Shown one piece after another: positions 22,184 to 34,738 of a DNA stretch of 64,000 nt. Below the pieces are notes generated by a model. It was not told where the DNA came from. It was given only the letters and a program-made list of their open reading frames with translations, and made no database searches. Location of the stretch: NCBI GenBank assembly GCA_022885665.1, contig JAGQDJ010000196.1, positions 1 to 64,000 of the forward strand, read 5' to 3'. Made by a program: the position numbers and the translations under genes. The DNA comes from Triops longicaudatus (Eukaryota; Arthropoda; Branchiopoda; Notostraca; Triopsidae). Position 1 is the stretch's first letter. Each line of letters opens with the position of its first letter.

Positions 22184-22310
22184 ATAGTTCTAATATTATA
22201 TACAGTAAAAGGATGTAACCTTTTACCAAACATCAGAAATATTAAATGATCGGAAATAGTCAATAATATGCCCGTTAGATGGTGTAGAGTTGCGACTTAA
22301 AACAGACCAG
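22184..22310 (+). mobile_element. LINE 3' UTR fragment
   Basis: It aligns with 389-530: ATTATGTAG, CTAATATTATATA, AGTAAAAGG, a CCTTTTACCAA block, GCCCGTTAGATGG and GCGACTTAAAACAGACCA. Numerous substitutions show it is older than the copy at the window start. Confidence 0.7.
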
Positions 22311-23430
22311 CATGTGCAACAGAGCTGGGGACCACGCTCCTCAGTAGATGGCACTGCAAGCAAAAATGTTTTTAGCTTCCCCACGCTAGCGTTTTTACGT
22401 CACGAGAAGGGAATTTTTGGAAATACTAGTCAGGTCGTAACTCAGAAACTAATTATCGGTTTGCAATTCTGTTTTCTTTGAAAAATTGCTAGAAATCTAC
22501 AAAATGTCGAAGCGCAATTTAAAAAAAAATCCGTAAGAAAAGGTGAAACTTTAGTCCTGTTTAGCAATATTTCGAGAAAAACTGCTCCACTAGATTTTTC
22601 GATCAGTTGGTAAAAATCCAGTGTCCTTGTAATTGACTCCGGCAGTGTTCAATCAAAGACTTGAAACAAAGACAAGATGACAGTTGTGGAAGATTTTTTT
22701 AAAAAAAGTATCTGTATTGAAGGATAGAAACATCTGAATTTTTGACAACCAAATTCCTCCATTTCTATGCACAGCCAAAACGGATCTAATAAGGATAAGC
22801 CCACCCAACAAGTCTTGTTATCTCTTCATACATTTTCACCACGCCATGTACCTTTTCTTTCGTCTAAAAAGCTTGACGTTCCCAGCTTGAATAAACACAT
22901 CCTTCAAATTCAGCATCGCAACGAGTCACTCTTACCGAAAAATAAAGAAATAAAAACAAGAAAAACACAGTAGGCGTGCCTGTCCTGTAACCTCATCTTA
23001 CAATTTCGCTGCCCAAATGTCTTCATAATAACCCACATCACAGCCTCATTTCCATATCAAGATCCATGTCCAAATTGTACCTCCGCGCCCCCAAACCACC
23101 CAAGCTTAAGTTCCTAATGACTCTTTTCTATTTAAACCCCACACAACCATAACGAACACGTTCTAAAAAAATCCTCAAATTTTTGATATTATAAACCAGA
23201 ATTTTCCAAGAGCGTCATTGTCATGCAGAAAAGAACTCCGCTGACTACAAAACCTTTTTAAACCGTTAGCTTTCATCCCTGAGGAAGTTTAATTAACTCT
23301 CATCATTTTTCATTTCTTATTTAAAAAAAAGATAAGCGCAAGGAGCTGTATGGGTTTTATTTCCTCGAGGTTAGAAAAATAATAACAATAAAACAACGGA
23401 CAGATGCTAAGTAATTATAGTCCAGGTTAC

Positions 23431-23640
23431 CTGGAACGAACCAACCCGTGACAAATCGTTTTTCTTTTGTCTTAACCCTCCAACCAATACGAAAATACCC
23501 ATACTTCATTTGCATAACGAACACTACCTGGTCTTTCTTAAATTTTTCGAGGTTTTCATCCCATTCCAATGACAATTCCAAGTTAGTGCTTAAGAATTCT
23601 CGGTGTAAAGTATTAACTTTATTCGCTTTTCACAATTTTT
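23431..23640 (-). other. Isolated candidate exon
   Basis: On the minus strand an open frame reads SLEWDENLEKFKKDQVVFVM and continues to GWFVPG, followed by a GTAACC donor in phase 1. The ending VPG with a phase-1 donor is reminiscent of exon 2 of the A-E family (YYPG, MQPG, LFPG), but internal similarity is weak. No signal-peptide exon or cysteine-rich exon is seen nearby on the same strand. Confidence 0.25.
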
Positions 23641-26600
23641 ATCGAATTAAAGAGGAGTTTAGTATAAAAACTGAATATTGAAACACGTTATGAGCGAAAA
23701 ATTGTGCATGTTAAAACATTAATTTTTCTTTTTACGTCATTTGTTTCCGCTGTGAAAAATGCATCGTCATTCTAAAAGTATTAATTCTGTGCAAACTGCT
23801 ATAAATATTTTTTTCAAAATATCTTTTCAGGTTCGCTTTAGCTATTTTTGAATTTCTGTTTGTTTTTTTTCTTGTTGACGTCTAGTTTATTTTAATTTAT
23901 TTAATTTTTTTTATTTAATTTAGTTCTCATTTTCCTTTTTTAAAGATATTTTTCTCCATTTTGTTAAATGCCCAAAATTACCTTAAAATTATATCTAAAT
24001 TATGTATTATTTTTACCTACATTTTATTTCTCTATTTTTATGATTTTTTTTTATTTTTTTACTTTTTTTTTGGTTTTTACGTATTTTCTTATTACAAAAG
24101 AAGACTATTCGAGTAAACTGGAAGGAGTTTAGATACTATCGACATTCCGTAAAATATGGTTACGGATATGGCTTAGGCAACCTGTTTTTGGTATGACTTG
24201 AAAAGGTCCACGGTAAAAAAAAGGGGTTTAATAGTAGAGCCATACCACAGCGCCCCCGCTGTGACCTCCTGGCCGGCCAATTCATAAAAGATCGCAAGCG
24301 AAGTGTGTAAAGTATCGGAAGTTGGCAGGTTTTTACTCATCAGAATTGCTAAACAAGCAAAACACGACCTTTCCTACCCCGTTTTTTCACCCTTTTCAAA
24401 CCCTTCTTAACCCTCCCGTGATTTTTAACACCATATTACCACTGTCCGAGAATTCCTCCATATTTCGCCCCCGTTAAAACGGTTCTTTCCCAGCTTTTAA
24501 CCCACTTTTGCTAATCCTACTTGAAATTCCGATTTTATGAATCAAAGTGAACATTTCTTTGTGAACACCTAACGCATAACACAACAATCCAAGGCGTTAA
24601 TCTGAATAATTACAAGTTTTATTCATTCTTGGAATTATTTTCAATTAGTTTCATTAGTTTCGAATTAGGTTCATTGCGTAATTTTGAAAAAAGCGAAAAA
24701 ATTCACAAAAAATCAGATAAGTTTTTTCTTGTTTCAAACAGTGCACAGAATTTATTTCGCTAATAGTGAGTTTTTTTGTTGTTATCAAATTCTTGTCGCA
24801 TTACAACTGCGTGCTAATTTCATGTTTTTATTTTATTGTGGAAAAATTCATTCTAAATTTCTTAAAATTGTTCGTCGAACTTAAATGTTGGAATTTCTAG
24901 ATTTAATTTTCTACACTAATATAAACGTATTATTGCGAATTGAAAACATAAAAAATGCTACGTTCATCAAAAATTCCCTTTTTTCAAGCAATTCTTGAGT
25001 AAATTCCTTGTTTTTAATGTTCTTGGAGCAAGTTTTAAGCTTTGGGGGCCTAAAAGCGGGAAATGTACTCCGTTTAAGCCTTGGCGTAGATTGAAAGCTT
25101 CAGATTTCAAGATTAAAACTCACCAACATGCCAATAATACGAAACGGGTTTGCTTAACGAAGACGATCCAAAGCCGAAAAGATGTTTTGTGTACCTCCAT
25201 TTTTTTACAAAATTTGTTTCTTCCTTTGCAGGATTCGGACCGTGTCAGAGATCGTCAGATGGTAGATAGGTAATTTTCTTTTTTTTTCTCTCTTTTTCTT
25301 GACGTGGTTTCCACCAGTTGCGACGCTCTAAGAACTGTCAACCATAAATCTCTGACGTCCTTTACATAAAAACTGGCCAAAACGTCCAGTTCCGTAAGCT
25401 TATTGAGATTTTTTTTTAATATTTTCTTTTTTTTTTCTTTTATTATCTTTTTTATTGAGCATATCTTACAGACAGTTATATTTCTATACCTGAGCTATAT
25501 TTCGCTTCATTTTTCGGAAAAATATTATTTTGGGGGCTATTTTACGAAAATTTTCAGCAGAAACTGTCTAAAATTCTTCTAAATTTGAAATAACAGGTCC
25601 TAATATAGAAAAACATTGTACTTTTTACGAAATCTATGAGTTTATAAAGTGCTGTTTTATTTGCAAAAATAATTTAAATAAATGTAGTCAATAATGTACG
25701 TATGATTTCTTTGAAAATCTTCATTTCTTATTTTGCATATTTCAGGTAATTAATTTGTTATTTTTTAATTCCGTTATTTTAATTTTCTTATTTTTTTCTC
25801 TTATTTTAATTTTTTATTTATTTCTGTTATTTTAGTTTTCTTATTTGTTTCTGTTATTTTTTTATTTATTTCTGTTATTTCTATAGATTATTGTTAATGA
25901 TAGTTTCTGCGACTTTGGAACTTTAAATCGCTGTTAAAAAATGAGTTTTCTGAACTGTGTTATCATTCTATTTAATTGCATTAAGGTCAAAAGGATATGC
26001 TGTAATTAACCTGTGTATTGCCCAATCATTTCGGGACGAAAAAGATGTTCCAAGAGAAATGAAAAATGACAGCACAGATTCTGGAAGGTTCTCATTAAAA
26101 TTTAAAACAGCTTCGCCATAAAAAGCGCAGACACGACATTTACACTCTTACAAAGTTCGTACGCGCCTAAACACAACCTTCATCGCTTTTCCCAGCCTTC
26201 TGTCGCTTGAAAACTTCCAGAAAACCTTCCGACACCTAGTCTTCCATCTTCTCAAGTTTTCTTCCCCGATTTTGGCTCCAAACGTAGAAACCAACCGAAA
26301 GGTTGGGTCATAAAACTCCTAAAGTCAATATATTCCAGATGCCAATGTTTCTCTGAAAGCTCAAATTTCTTTTGAAACTAATGGAATGACAAGTTCGACA
26401 TTCATCCGTACCTTTCCACCGTGTTTACTTTGCACCTGACATTTTTCAAGCTCCTACACTCTGAAACAGTGGCTTTGGGGTTATTTTATTTCTTTTTTAT
26501 TTTATAATGTTACTTTTATTTTAAAAAAATGCTTGATCAAGGCAATAAAGAAAGTAATAAAGAATTTCAAGAGTACTTGGTAACTTGCTTTTGTTTACAC

Positions 26601-28320
26601 AAGTTGCAACCTTTCAAAAGAGCTACTTGTGCCCAAAAGGTGTTTCTACTGCTACTTCACGTTTCAAGTTACGAAGTGGCCTGACCCGTGGTTACAATGC
26701 TAATTTGACTAAAAAACGGTGACAAAGAGTTGAGAAAAGCTATTCTTCGTTGTCAACTTCCTGGTTACCCCTTTTATCCATCTTTGTCACTCAAATACCA
26801 CGTTTCATGCCACGTTCACACTAGACAAGATTGTCTTGAGAAAGCGCGTTACTATACTAATTTAGGCGTGACCTTTTCTTATAAAAGGAAAGGACATTCT
26901 TCACCAAAAGGTAGGCAGTGCTTTATTGTATGGTAATGCAAATAATTTACAAAGGAATTTCAATACAGACGAAAGAATTACGCGTTGCTCATGCTGCAAA
27001 TTATAGGTTTTAGGTCATTTTTTGTAAGGTTTTTGAAACACAAATGCAGCTTAAAATGCAACGGACATAAAAAGAAAACTTTGTCTTATAAATAGCATTA
27101 GAAAATCTAGTTTCTAGATATGTGCTTCTTTTTCTCAGATGCGTAACAGTAACGAAGATATTTGAGAATAAGTCATCTGAAATTCTAATCGGACGATTTG
27201 GCCGTTAGCTCAGGGCGGTCACGTGGTGTGGTGACGTCGCAAGCCACGCTGCCTGGGCGCGCCACATACCTTTGTTTCGGATATTAAGACCGTCAATTTT
27301 TCCTCAACGCAATGCAACAAACTGTCTCCAGGTCCAATGAATAATAAGTTTTCTCAGAATATAAAAAATAAAGCTTTTTAAACATATCTCGCAGCAAAAG
27401 GTTAAAAGCAAAGCACTTTTTGGCACAGTTGCGGTATCTGAATTTTTTACTACCAAAACGTACCTAGAGCAGGTAGAAGCTCCGTTTTTTAAAAGAAAGA
27501 TATTAGAAAGACAGTTCTTTGTGTCTTGCAAATCGAAACAACATTGACGCCACAAATATCCAACCAAATACGATGTTCAAAGTTACCTGACTAGTTCTGA
27601 CCGTTTCCCCATGTTATAGCTTATGGGCTTTTGCAGGATGGACGCGACTTGCCATAAAATGGGGAAGAAAGCGCAACTCGGAAACTAAAACCCTTAAAAA
27701 CAGCAGGAAAAGGTTAATAGCTTGTTATCTCAGCTTCTCCGCTTCTAAGCATTTATTGAAGAGTACAATGTTCGGGTAGAGTTCGATTTTTGTCATGTCA
27801 TAAAAATCTCAATCGGCGTTTTTCATTACTCTTTAGCTTTTGAGTTTTTGGCGTCGCTTGCGTCAAAACCCTTTAATGAATTTTAAATATTTTAAAACTG
27901 CGTTGTAACTAAATTTACGACTTCATGTAGTGATTCCATCTGCTACTGTATAATCTCGCTGTGACTACTGTCCTGTTCTTGCAATTAAGTGATTTTAATT
28001 CAACAGTGACACAAATGAAGCGATTCGAATTCAAATCGATTGTCAAACAAATGCGTTTTCGTCCTAAAAATCCTCAACTGTCGGCCAATGTGGGCGTAAA
28101 AGCAACCGTTCAAAGGCAGTTTAGTTAATTCAGGCGACGTTTTAGGGCGTTTTGGTAGTTTGAACAACGTTTCTTGAAAGGATTTCAGATTTATTCCGCC
28201 GTTAAAGACAAGTTTCGGTGTAAAGCCCAACCTTAGAGCCAACTCGAGACTCACAACCATGTAACTCTACAAACTCCTGAGCCAGAACAAGTACGTGGTT
28301 ACGGGGGGTTAGGGTGGCCG
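23640..28320. other. Long gene-poor region
   Basis: The region consists of T-rich and A-rich tracts with scattered GC-richer patches (24250-24310, 25020-25100, 27190-27270). Short frames here lack signal peptides, domains or good splice context. A GCTGTGACCTCCTGGCCGGCC patch and a GCCTGGGCGCGCC patch are compositional islands only. I see no gene. Confidence 0.35.
25745..25890 (+). repeat. T-rich minisatellite
   Basis: Degenerate tandem copies of a unit of about 20-25 nt containing TTTCTGTTATTTTAATTTTC. Low complexity, non-coding. Confidence 0.6.
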
Positions 28321-28324
28321 TACG

Positions 28325-28385
28325 TAGTTGAGTGGCCAGATGGTTATCGGCTACAAACCTGCTTGTTTAAATCACTCAAGTGCGA
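28325..28385 (+). repeat. Possible tRNA-derived SINE relic
   Basis: GAGTGGCCAGATGGTTATCG resembles a pol III A box region and TTGTTTAAATCAC, about 30 nt downstream, resembles a degenerate B box. No tail or target duplication is visible and the cloverleaf is not intact, so this is a weak call. Confidence 0.2.
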
Positions 28386-28639
28386 AATACCCTAACGCTT
28401 GATGCCATTTGCAGATAACGCGTTTCTCTTTTTCTTCTCATGCCAGTGTCCCGGTACTTTTCAACAGTTTCTTCAGTGAAATGTTCCTGAATTTATCTAA
28501 CAATCTGCGTTTTTCTGGTTTTTAATTTTGCCTGCGTAAATCATTCATTTTTTTCACGTTTTTTTTCAGTAATTTAAGCTTGGGCACCGTATAACCGTAG
28601 CGAAAATGTATGCCATTTGTACGAGTGTTGCAAATAAAA

Positions 28640-28990
28640 ATAAATATATATATAAATAAATGAGCTGTGAACAAAGAAAAAAATTAAAGAAATAAGGAAA
28701 TTTTAGATAAATAAATTGTAAATAAAGAAACTTTAAAAAAGTAAAGAAATTTAAAAATAAAATAAATTTTAAATAACTAAAGAAATTGAAAAATAAAATA
28801 AATATTAAATTAATTAAAAAAACTAAAAAATAAAATCAATTTTAAATAAATAAAGAAATTTCAAAATGAAATAAATGTTAAATTAATAAAGCAATTTAAA
28901 ATTAAAATGAATTTTAAATAAATAAAGAAATTAAAAAAGAAAAGAAATTAAAAAAGAAAATAAATTTTAAACAAATAATGATTTAAAATA
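28640..28990 (+). repeat. A-rich degenerate minisatellite
   Basis: Many diverged copies of a unit around AAATAAATTTTAAATAAATA with AAGAAATT insertions. Low complexity, non-coding. Confidence 0.65.
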
Positions 28991-29169
28991 CATAGAGAAA
29001 CCTGAAATAAACATACTTAAAAATAATAAATATTACAAAAACAAATAAAATGCTCCTTCGATATTTGCTGTAGTGGCTTTTTATTTTTCAAAAGCTTTTT
29101 TTTTTCTTAGATACCAATTTTGGTACATCTACTTTCAGAATTTTTGTTTATTCTTTATACCTGATTTGT

Positions 29170-29875
29170 TTCTTGTCAGTAGCTTACTTCGGCGTCAGTC
29201 ACGAAATGTTTCGATTAAGCGATGCTGGGATGAAAATGTGTGAGCACGACGGTGTAAGCAGTGATGGTGGTGATTTGAATGCATATGTTTGGGCCCAGCT
29301 TTGTGCCGTACCAGATTTCACGGTGATTTGGGCTCCGCTGGTCATAAAGTTGGAAAAATGCATGGTTAGGTTTCAGATATCCAACACAGTTGCGTAGATA
29401 AGTTTTGCTTGCGCCGATGGAGTTTTACAGCCAACGTAACGTTGGTCGGTTGGTAATCTTTGATGCGTTTACGACTTTGGAGGCCAGAGTTCGAACAACT
29501 CATAATCTTTGGGTCGACTTTAGGCATCCAAGAGGGACAATGGCGATTTGTCTAAAGGATATGGCATTCGTGTGTGAAAATTTAGGAGAATGTGCGAAAT
29601 TGCGTGAAGGAGTGGTAGTTGGAGTTCTGTCAAGATTTACTTGGAAAGGAATAATAGTTTTAGGTCTTGTCTTTTGCGCATCTTGCGTGTTGTCTCGATT
29701 GGCGCATTAAAATCGTGAAGATGCTGTAAGCCGCAACGAGCCCGGTGATTTGAACGTGTGGATTCCAATTTGTAATTCTTTCCAGAGCTAAAATATCAAT
29801 ACCGAGCGAAATGCAGCAAAATGCCGAGCAACTTAAGCGCCTTAAAGCAGGTTTACCTTCATTATATGGGTTCAT
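29170..29875. other. Unexplained GC-richer block with open frames on both strands
   Basis: Two plus-strand frames (29173-29397 and 29405-29710, the second ending in a hydrophobic IIVLGLVFCASCVL stretch) and one minus-strand frame (29875-29660) occupy a block that stands out from AT-rich repeats on both sides. None shows a recognisable domain and their reading frames do not connect with good splice sites. It could be a decayed gene, a conserved regulatory element or part of an old mobile element. Confidence 0.25.
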
Positions 29876-29877
29876 TA

Positions 29878-30005
29878 TTTAATATTTTTATGTAATATTT
29901 ATTTAATATTTTATTTAATATTTATTTAATATTTTATTTAATATTTATTTAATATTTTATTTAATATTTATTTAATATTTTATTTAATATTTATTTATTT
30001 TATTT
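29878..30005 (+). repeat. AT tandem repeat, ~23-bp unit
   Basis: Near-perfect tandem copies of TATTTATTTAATATTTTAT plus a TTAA joint, about five units. Non-coding. Confidence 0.8.
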
Positions 30006-30639
30006 AAAAAACTTTAAAAACTTGAGCTAAATGTCCAAAATTTACTAGTCTTCGAGTAGCCCTGTTAAGCACCAGTAACAATTAAGTGTAGTTAAGCATG
30101 GAAAGCTTTCTGAAGTTTAAAAAGTAGGTAAGGGATAAATGACATTTCGGTAACGTATTTTCCCATTTTCCCGTTTAACTCTTTTCCGCCCCCAAACATT
30201 TTAATACCGAAATTCTTTGCCGGATTAGCGATGACAGGTCTTCAACTCGTCTTGGTGCACACATTCCTCATGATTCCATCAACTCTGCCCTTCTAGCACA
30301 CCAAAAGCATTACCATGTCCCTTTTTTACCGCAACTCGCCAACACTTTTAACGATTCGGCACTAAAACACTGAAAAACTCATTTTAAATGTTCACAGTAC
30401 AATACCGCTTCGAAACATAAAATCAACCTAAAATAAGATAACAATTTTGAAGCGTTTTCGAAAAAATAGGATAACATGATTCAGTTCCAAGCATTTAAAA
30501 CTAAAAAAAAAATTAAACCTTAAAGCAAATCTGATGGGATAAAAAGCATTCTGACTCTTAAAATACCAACGAACAATTTTTTTCAGAGTTTAGCCGCACA
30601 CAAATTTCGACCTTTTTCAACGATTTATGCATAAAATTT

Positions 30640-30800
30640 CAAAATTTTTAGATTTAAGAAAAGATAATTTTAATCAAAAGTACTAAAAAGCGAAGAAAAT
30701 TCTCAAAATAATTAAAAAAAGGCTCAAAATGGGAAAATTCCCGAATTTTTAGATTTAAGAAAAAGTAATTTTAATCAGAAGTAAATGGGATTAGATTAAG
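30640..30800 (-). repeat. Left arm of an inverted array (~100-bp unit)
   Basis: About 1.7 units in reverse orientation, recognised by TTTTTAGATTTAAGAAAA, TAATTTTAATCAAAAGTACT, AAAAAGCGAAGAAAATTCTC and GGCTCAAAATGGGAAAATTC. A further fragment with GCGAAGAAAATTTCCC lies near 30858. It is the reverse complement of the array at 31410-31960. Confidence 0.75.
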
Positions 30801-31079
30801 TTTTTAATTCCCGTAACAAATTTATTTTCACATTTTTTAATATTTATTTTTACAACGCGAAGAAAATTTCCCAGTTTTGTGAGCATTTTTTTTTTAAAAA
30901 AAAAGCTGTAATATTACATGGTTATTGTATTTTTTTTGCTTAAATTTCTAGACTACGTTATAATTTCGAGTTAGATTTCATAAGCGTTAATTTACCAAAA
31001 ATTCTTTAAAGTCATGTCAAATATTTCAAAGTAACGGTAAAATAGATAAATTTCGTATCAAGGTTGAAAGATGAATTAG

Positions 31080-31400
31080 ATTGGTGGGGTAAAATGGACC
31101 GTTTTTCCAGTTTTTGGTAGTTGGTCAACACACATACGTTTAAAACGCACTCACGCATAAAAGATCAAGACACAGTGAACGTGACGCAGACTTGAAGCTT
31201 TGTCACATATCTCGCTGATCATAAACTGTGATCGTTGAGGGTCAAAAAAGCTTTCTTGTTACCCCCAACACATGCCACAACATTCTTGCGAGGATTAGCT
31301 TGAGCCAATCCCATTTACTTTGGTCCAAAAGCTTGTTAACTGACCCAAAGTTTTGAACACTTTGGCAAATAACTCTTTCCTGCGTTCGACAAACAATTAT
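31080..31400. other. Spacer between the inverted repeat arms
   Basis: Mixed-composition DNA without an open frame, including CTGATCATAAACTGTGATCG, which contains an imperfect palindrome. It would form the loop if the two arms folded back. No gene is seen. Confidence 0.35.
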
Positions 31401-31409
31401 TTTCCTTTA

Positions 31410-31960
31410 GAGAGGATTTTTTTCTACGCTTTTTAGTACTTCTGGTTAAAATTGCCTTTTCTTAAACCTAAAAATTTGGGAATTTTTCAGTTTTGAGTAT
31501 TATTAAATTATTTTGAGTATTTTATTCGCTTTTTGGTACTTTTGGTTCAAAATTACCTTTCTTAAATATAAAAATTCGGGAATTTTTCCGTTTTGAGCCT
31601 TTTTAAATTATTTTCATTATTTTCTTCGCTTTTTATTACTTTTGGTTAAAATTACCTTTTTTGAAATCTAAAAATTCGGTAATTTTCCATTTGGAGCATT
31701 TTTAATTTATTTTCAGAATTTTCTTCGATTTTAAAAAAAAATGGTTAAAATTTGGTTAAAATTTCATTAAAACTAAAAATTCGGAAATTTGTCCATTTGA
31801 TTATTTTTACATTATTTTGAGAATTTTCTTCGCTTTTTAGTATTTTCGGTTAAAACTACCTTTTGTTAAATCTAAAAATTCGTTAATTTTTCCGTTTTAA
31901 GCATTTTTAAAGTATTTTGAGAATTTTTCTTCGCTTTTTACCTTAGAAAATTTTGATTTT
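31410..31960 (+). repeat. Right arm of an inverted array (~100-bp unit, about five copies)
   Basis: Unit starts occur near 31419, 31522, 31622, 31720, 31825 and 31926, a period of about 100 bp. Each carries TTCTTCGCTTTTTAGTAC, GGTTAAAATTACCTTT, TCTAAAAATTCGGGAATTTT and TCCGTTTTGAGCATTTTT with substitutions. The last unit is truncated. Confidence 0.85.
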
Positions 31961-31999
31961 TATTACATAATTTGAAAAAAAAAATCTTTAATATTAGGA

Positions 32000-33700
32000 C
32001 ACTATTTTAAGGCTTGACACTGAATGTGTTTTTAAAAAAATACATTTATTATAAGAATTTTCCATTAGACAAGGTTTGGAACGCAAATTAAACACTAAAA
32101 AAATCTCCAATAAGCCTATACCGTTTCTCCTAACTTTTCAAGCTCGGGATAATTACGTGCTACGGTCCAATCTTAAATTCAATTACGACTGCATTGTTCC
32201 CGCCCTCCCTTTCTGAGAGCACAGAAGCCGCCGTTTTCTTTCTACTTCTCCCTGTGAGGATTCAGTGTTTCGCATCTTGGAAGACGTTTAACTAAGCATC
32301 TTCTATCTCGAAGGCTAAAAGACCCATGAATATTCATGTTCATTAAAGGTCCATAAATCATAAAAGAACCCTTAGAGGGAGTCGACTATTAATTTTCTTT
32401 CTTTTTTGGGATATTTCTTACAGACCTCTTTTTCAGGGGAAAGACAACAACTGTAATCTCCAGAACGCACCCATTACCCATAAAGTCCCAAATACCATTA
32501 ATCACTTCCCAATTCGTCATCCGAAACCCTTCCGAATTCCGACGCTTTTAACATAGCCAAAAAATCAAACCACGAATAAAATTAGTGGTTCAAGAAGATT
32601 TTAAGAATTTGTTTCATTTTACAACAATTTAACCAATTTACACAATATATTTATAACTATTTTTTAAACGCTTGATCTCAATTCACAATTGCAACAGAAA
32701 GAAGCTTCTTTATTCCATAATAAACTAAAATATTCTGGAATACTTAATTAAAAGATTTTAGCTTAAAGAATCTAACGAGCCTTACAACTTGTATCTTTCG
32801 CTCATGACTTATTTATCATACATTTTCGATTTAATCACTCGCTGCGGTCGCTTGAATTTCAACACCTAGTTTCTTTAAGTTTTAAAACTTTTTATTAATT
32901 AAGTATGATTCAAACTAACAAAATGCAAAATATGTAAATAAAATAGCATATAATAAATAAATATCGTTAATCAAAACTGTTAAAATGCTTTGTCACAAAT
33001 CAACATTGCAAAAAATGTGAAAAATAGCTATTACACAGACAAATTGAATGCATACAATGAAATGCTTTTATCCCATCAGATTTGCTTTAAGATTCAGTTC
33101 ATTTTTTTAGCCTTAAATTCTCAAAGTATGATAATTTCACATGCTTTATCTTCCGAAAATTCCTTCCTTACAAAAACAGCTAATCGCCCGAAATAACAGT
33201 GTCTCCAAAATTTCCTAACGAGCTCACTTAAACCGGAACAAATCTGCTTACAAACTTCCCACCGTCTTAATATCACGCAATTCTCATTAAACCTACATCT
33301 CACAATCTTCTTCCCTACATTAGCTGTCAAATCACCTGAAACCACTCTCCCAAAAACCTGGGAACACTGAAAAAATTCCTGCATTTTTCTTCCCATTTTT
33401 TTCTTTTTCTGTTTAGTTTTTTCCCCCTCCAGAAAACAAAACGCGTAATCGTGTGGTTTAACTTCATTGACCTATGGTCTGAACGTGGCTTTAAGCCATT
33501 TTCGGGATGAAAAAACAAAACGTTTCTCATAACAGGTCTTCCTTCCGGAGCTGACGTGCAACGAAGACTGTAAAAACGTTCAGAAGTGGGATAGAAACCA
33601 GTTGGGTACACCAGAATGGGCGGAGCTAGCAGAAGAGCGTACCCAACGCCAGCCAAGTAGTCCATTCGGGCCCGACCAACGGCCATGAGCCAGTATTGTT
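32000..33700. other. Gene-poor region before the ZP gene
   Basis: AT-rich sequence with a GC-richer patch at 33460-33720. The overlapping minus-strand frames (33121-33864) have no signal peptide or domain and lie in the region expected to be promoter for the ZP gene. I see nothing else. Confidence 0.35.
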
Positions 33701-33761
33701 CCAATTCCGTTGGCTTGTACAGGTTCCGTGGTCAGTAGGTCAGTGAGGCCACGCACAAGCT

Positions 33762-33767
33762 TATAAG
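33762..33767 (+). promoter_or_regulatory. TATA-like box, candidate ZP gene promoter
   Basis: GCTTATAAGAAGACC lies in a GC-richer block about 140 bp before the leader repeat. If used, the 5' leader would be about 950 nt (or spliced). Position-based inference. Confidence 0.35.
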
Positions 33768-33904
33768 AAGACCTGCGATTCTGCTCCGGTACTTTAGTTG
33801 CCGAGTTCGCTCCCCGATTCGTCCATCTCCAGTGACACAAGACCTCCAATTCTCCAGTGAACACCCCAAAGTTCCAGAAACCTCTCTCTACCTCTAAAGA
33901 CTCG

Positions 33905-34730
33905 TCCTTAAGTGTGAGAATCGCACGAGAATCAGTGCAGAATCAGTTATTTTCCCAGAAAAGCATTGCAGAATCACTTGCTTATCCCGAAAATCAGTGA
34001 AAAATCGTTAAATAACCCCTAGAATCAGTCAAGAATCACTAAAGATCGCTTACTAACTGCGAAAAACAGTGAAAAATCATTAAATAGCGCTGGAAAGCAC
34101 GCAAGAATCACTAACGTACAGCTTAAATTGGCGAAGAATCAGACTTTCAGCTTCGAAGTCGCTATAAAATCTCGAAAATCGGAGAAAAATTGAGAAATAG
34201 CCCTGAAAATCGCGTAAGAATCAGCAATTTGCCCTCAAAATCCATAGTTTACCTCTAAAATCTATGAGTTTTCGCTGACTTACAGTTAAGAATCCTTAAT
34301 TTGTCCCATTTATTACAAAAAAGTCGCAAATTTAACCTTAGAATCACATCAGAATCGGCGTCCTGCCTTGAAAATCACTTTAGCATCACTAATTTATCTT
34401 AAAATCACGTAATTGACCCTCAGTTTACTAAAACTTTGATATTTAATCCTTAAAATCACTGAAAAATCAGCCATTTTACGTCAGAATCTTCAGTGAGTCA
34501 CTAATTCTCCCTGAAAATCACCCAAGTGTCGCTAAATTCTCATCAAATCCCTAAGAAATCACGAATTTACCCCAAAAATCACCCAAAAATAGCTCAAAAA
34601 GCCCCAGAATCACTAAAGAATTGCTCGACTCCACCAAAATCTGAACTCCAGCGAGTTGGATCGAATCTTCTGGCTCGTTTGAACCACAAAGATCGTCAAA
34701 ATTCCCTAAAAGATCGTTAAAGACTCTAAA
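33905..34730 (+). repeat. Degenerate ~31-nt tandem repeat upstream of the ZP gene start
   Basis: Over about 820 bp a unit close to CCCTGAAAATCAC, two variable bases, AAGAATCACTAATTTAC recurs some 20-25 times at roughly 31-nt spacing (clear copies near 33961, 33990, 34200, 34360, 34450, 34510, 34570 and 34600). The period is not a multiple of three and stops are frequent, so it is not translated. It ends within 10 nt of the ATG at 34739. Confidence 0.7.
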
Positions 34731-34738
34731 ACTCAAAA

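Noticed and set aside
27190..27270. Possible tRNA or SINE (GTTAGCTCAGGGCGG resembles an A box)
   Set aside because: No B box or cloverleaf follows; treated as a GC-rich patch.
33121..33864. Overlapping minus-strand frames of 91-125 codons
   Set aside because: Three frames overlap in one block, with no signal peptide, domain or splice support; more likely ZP promoter sequence.
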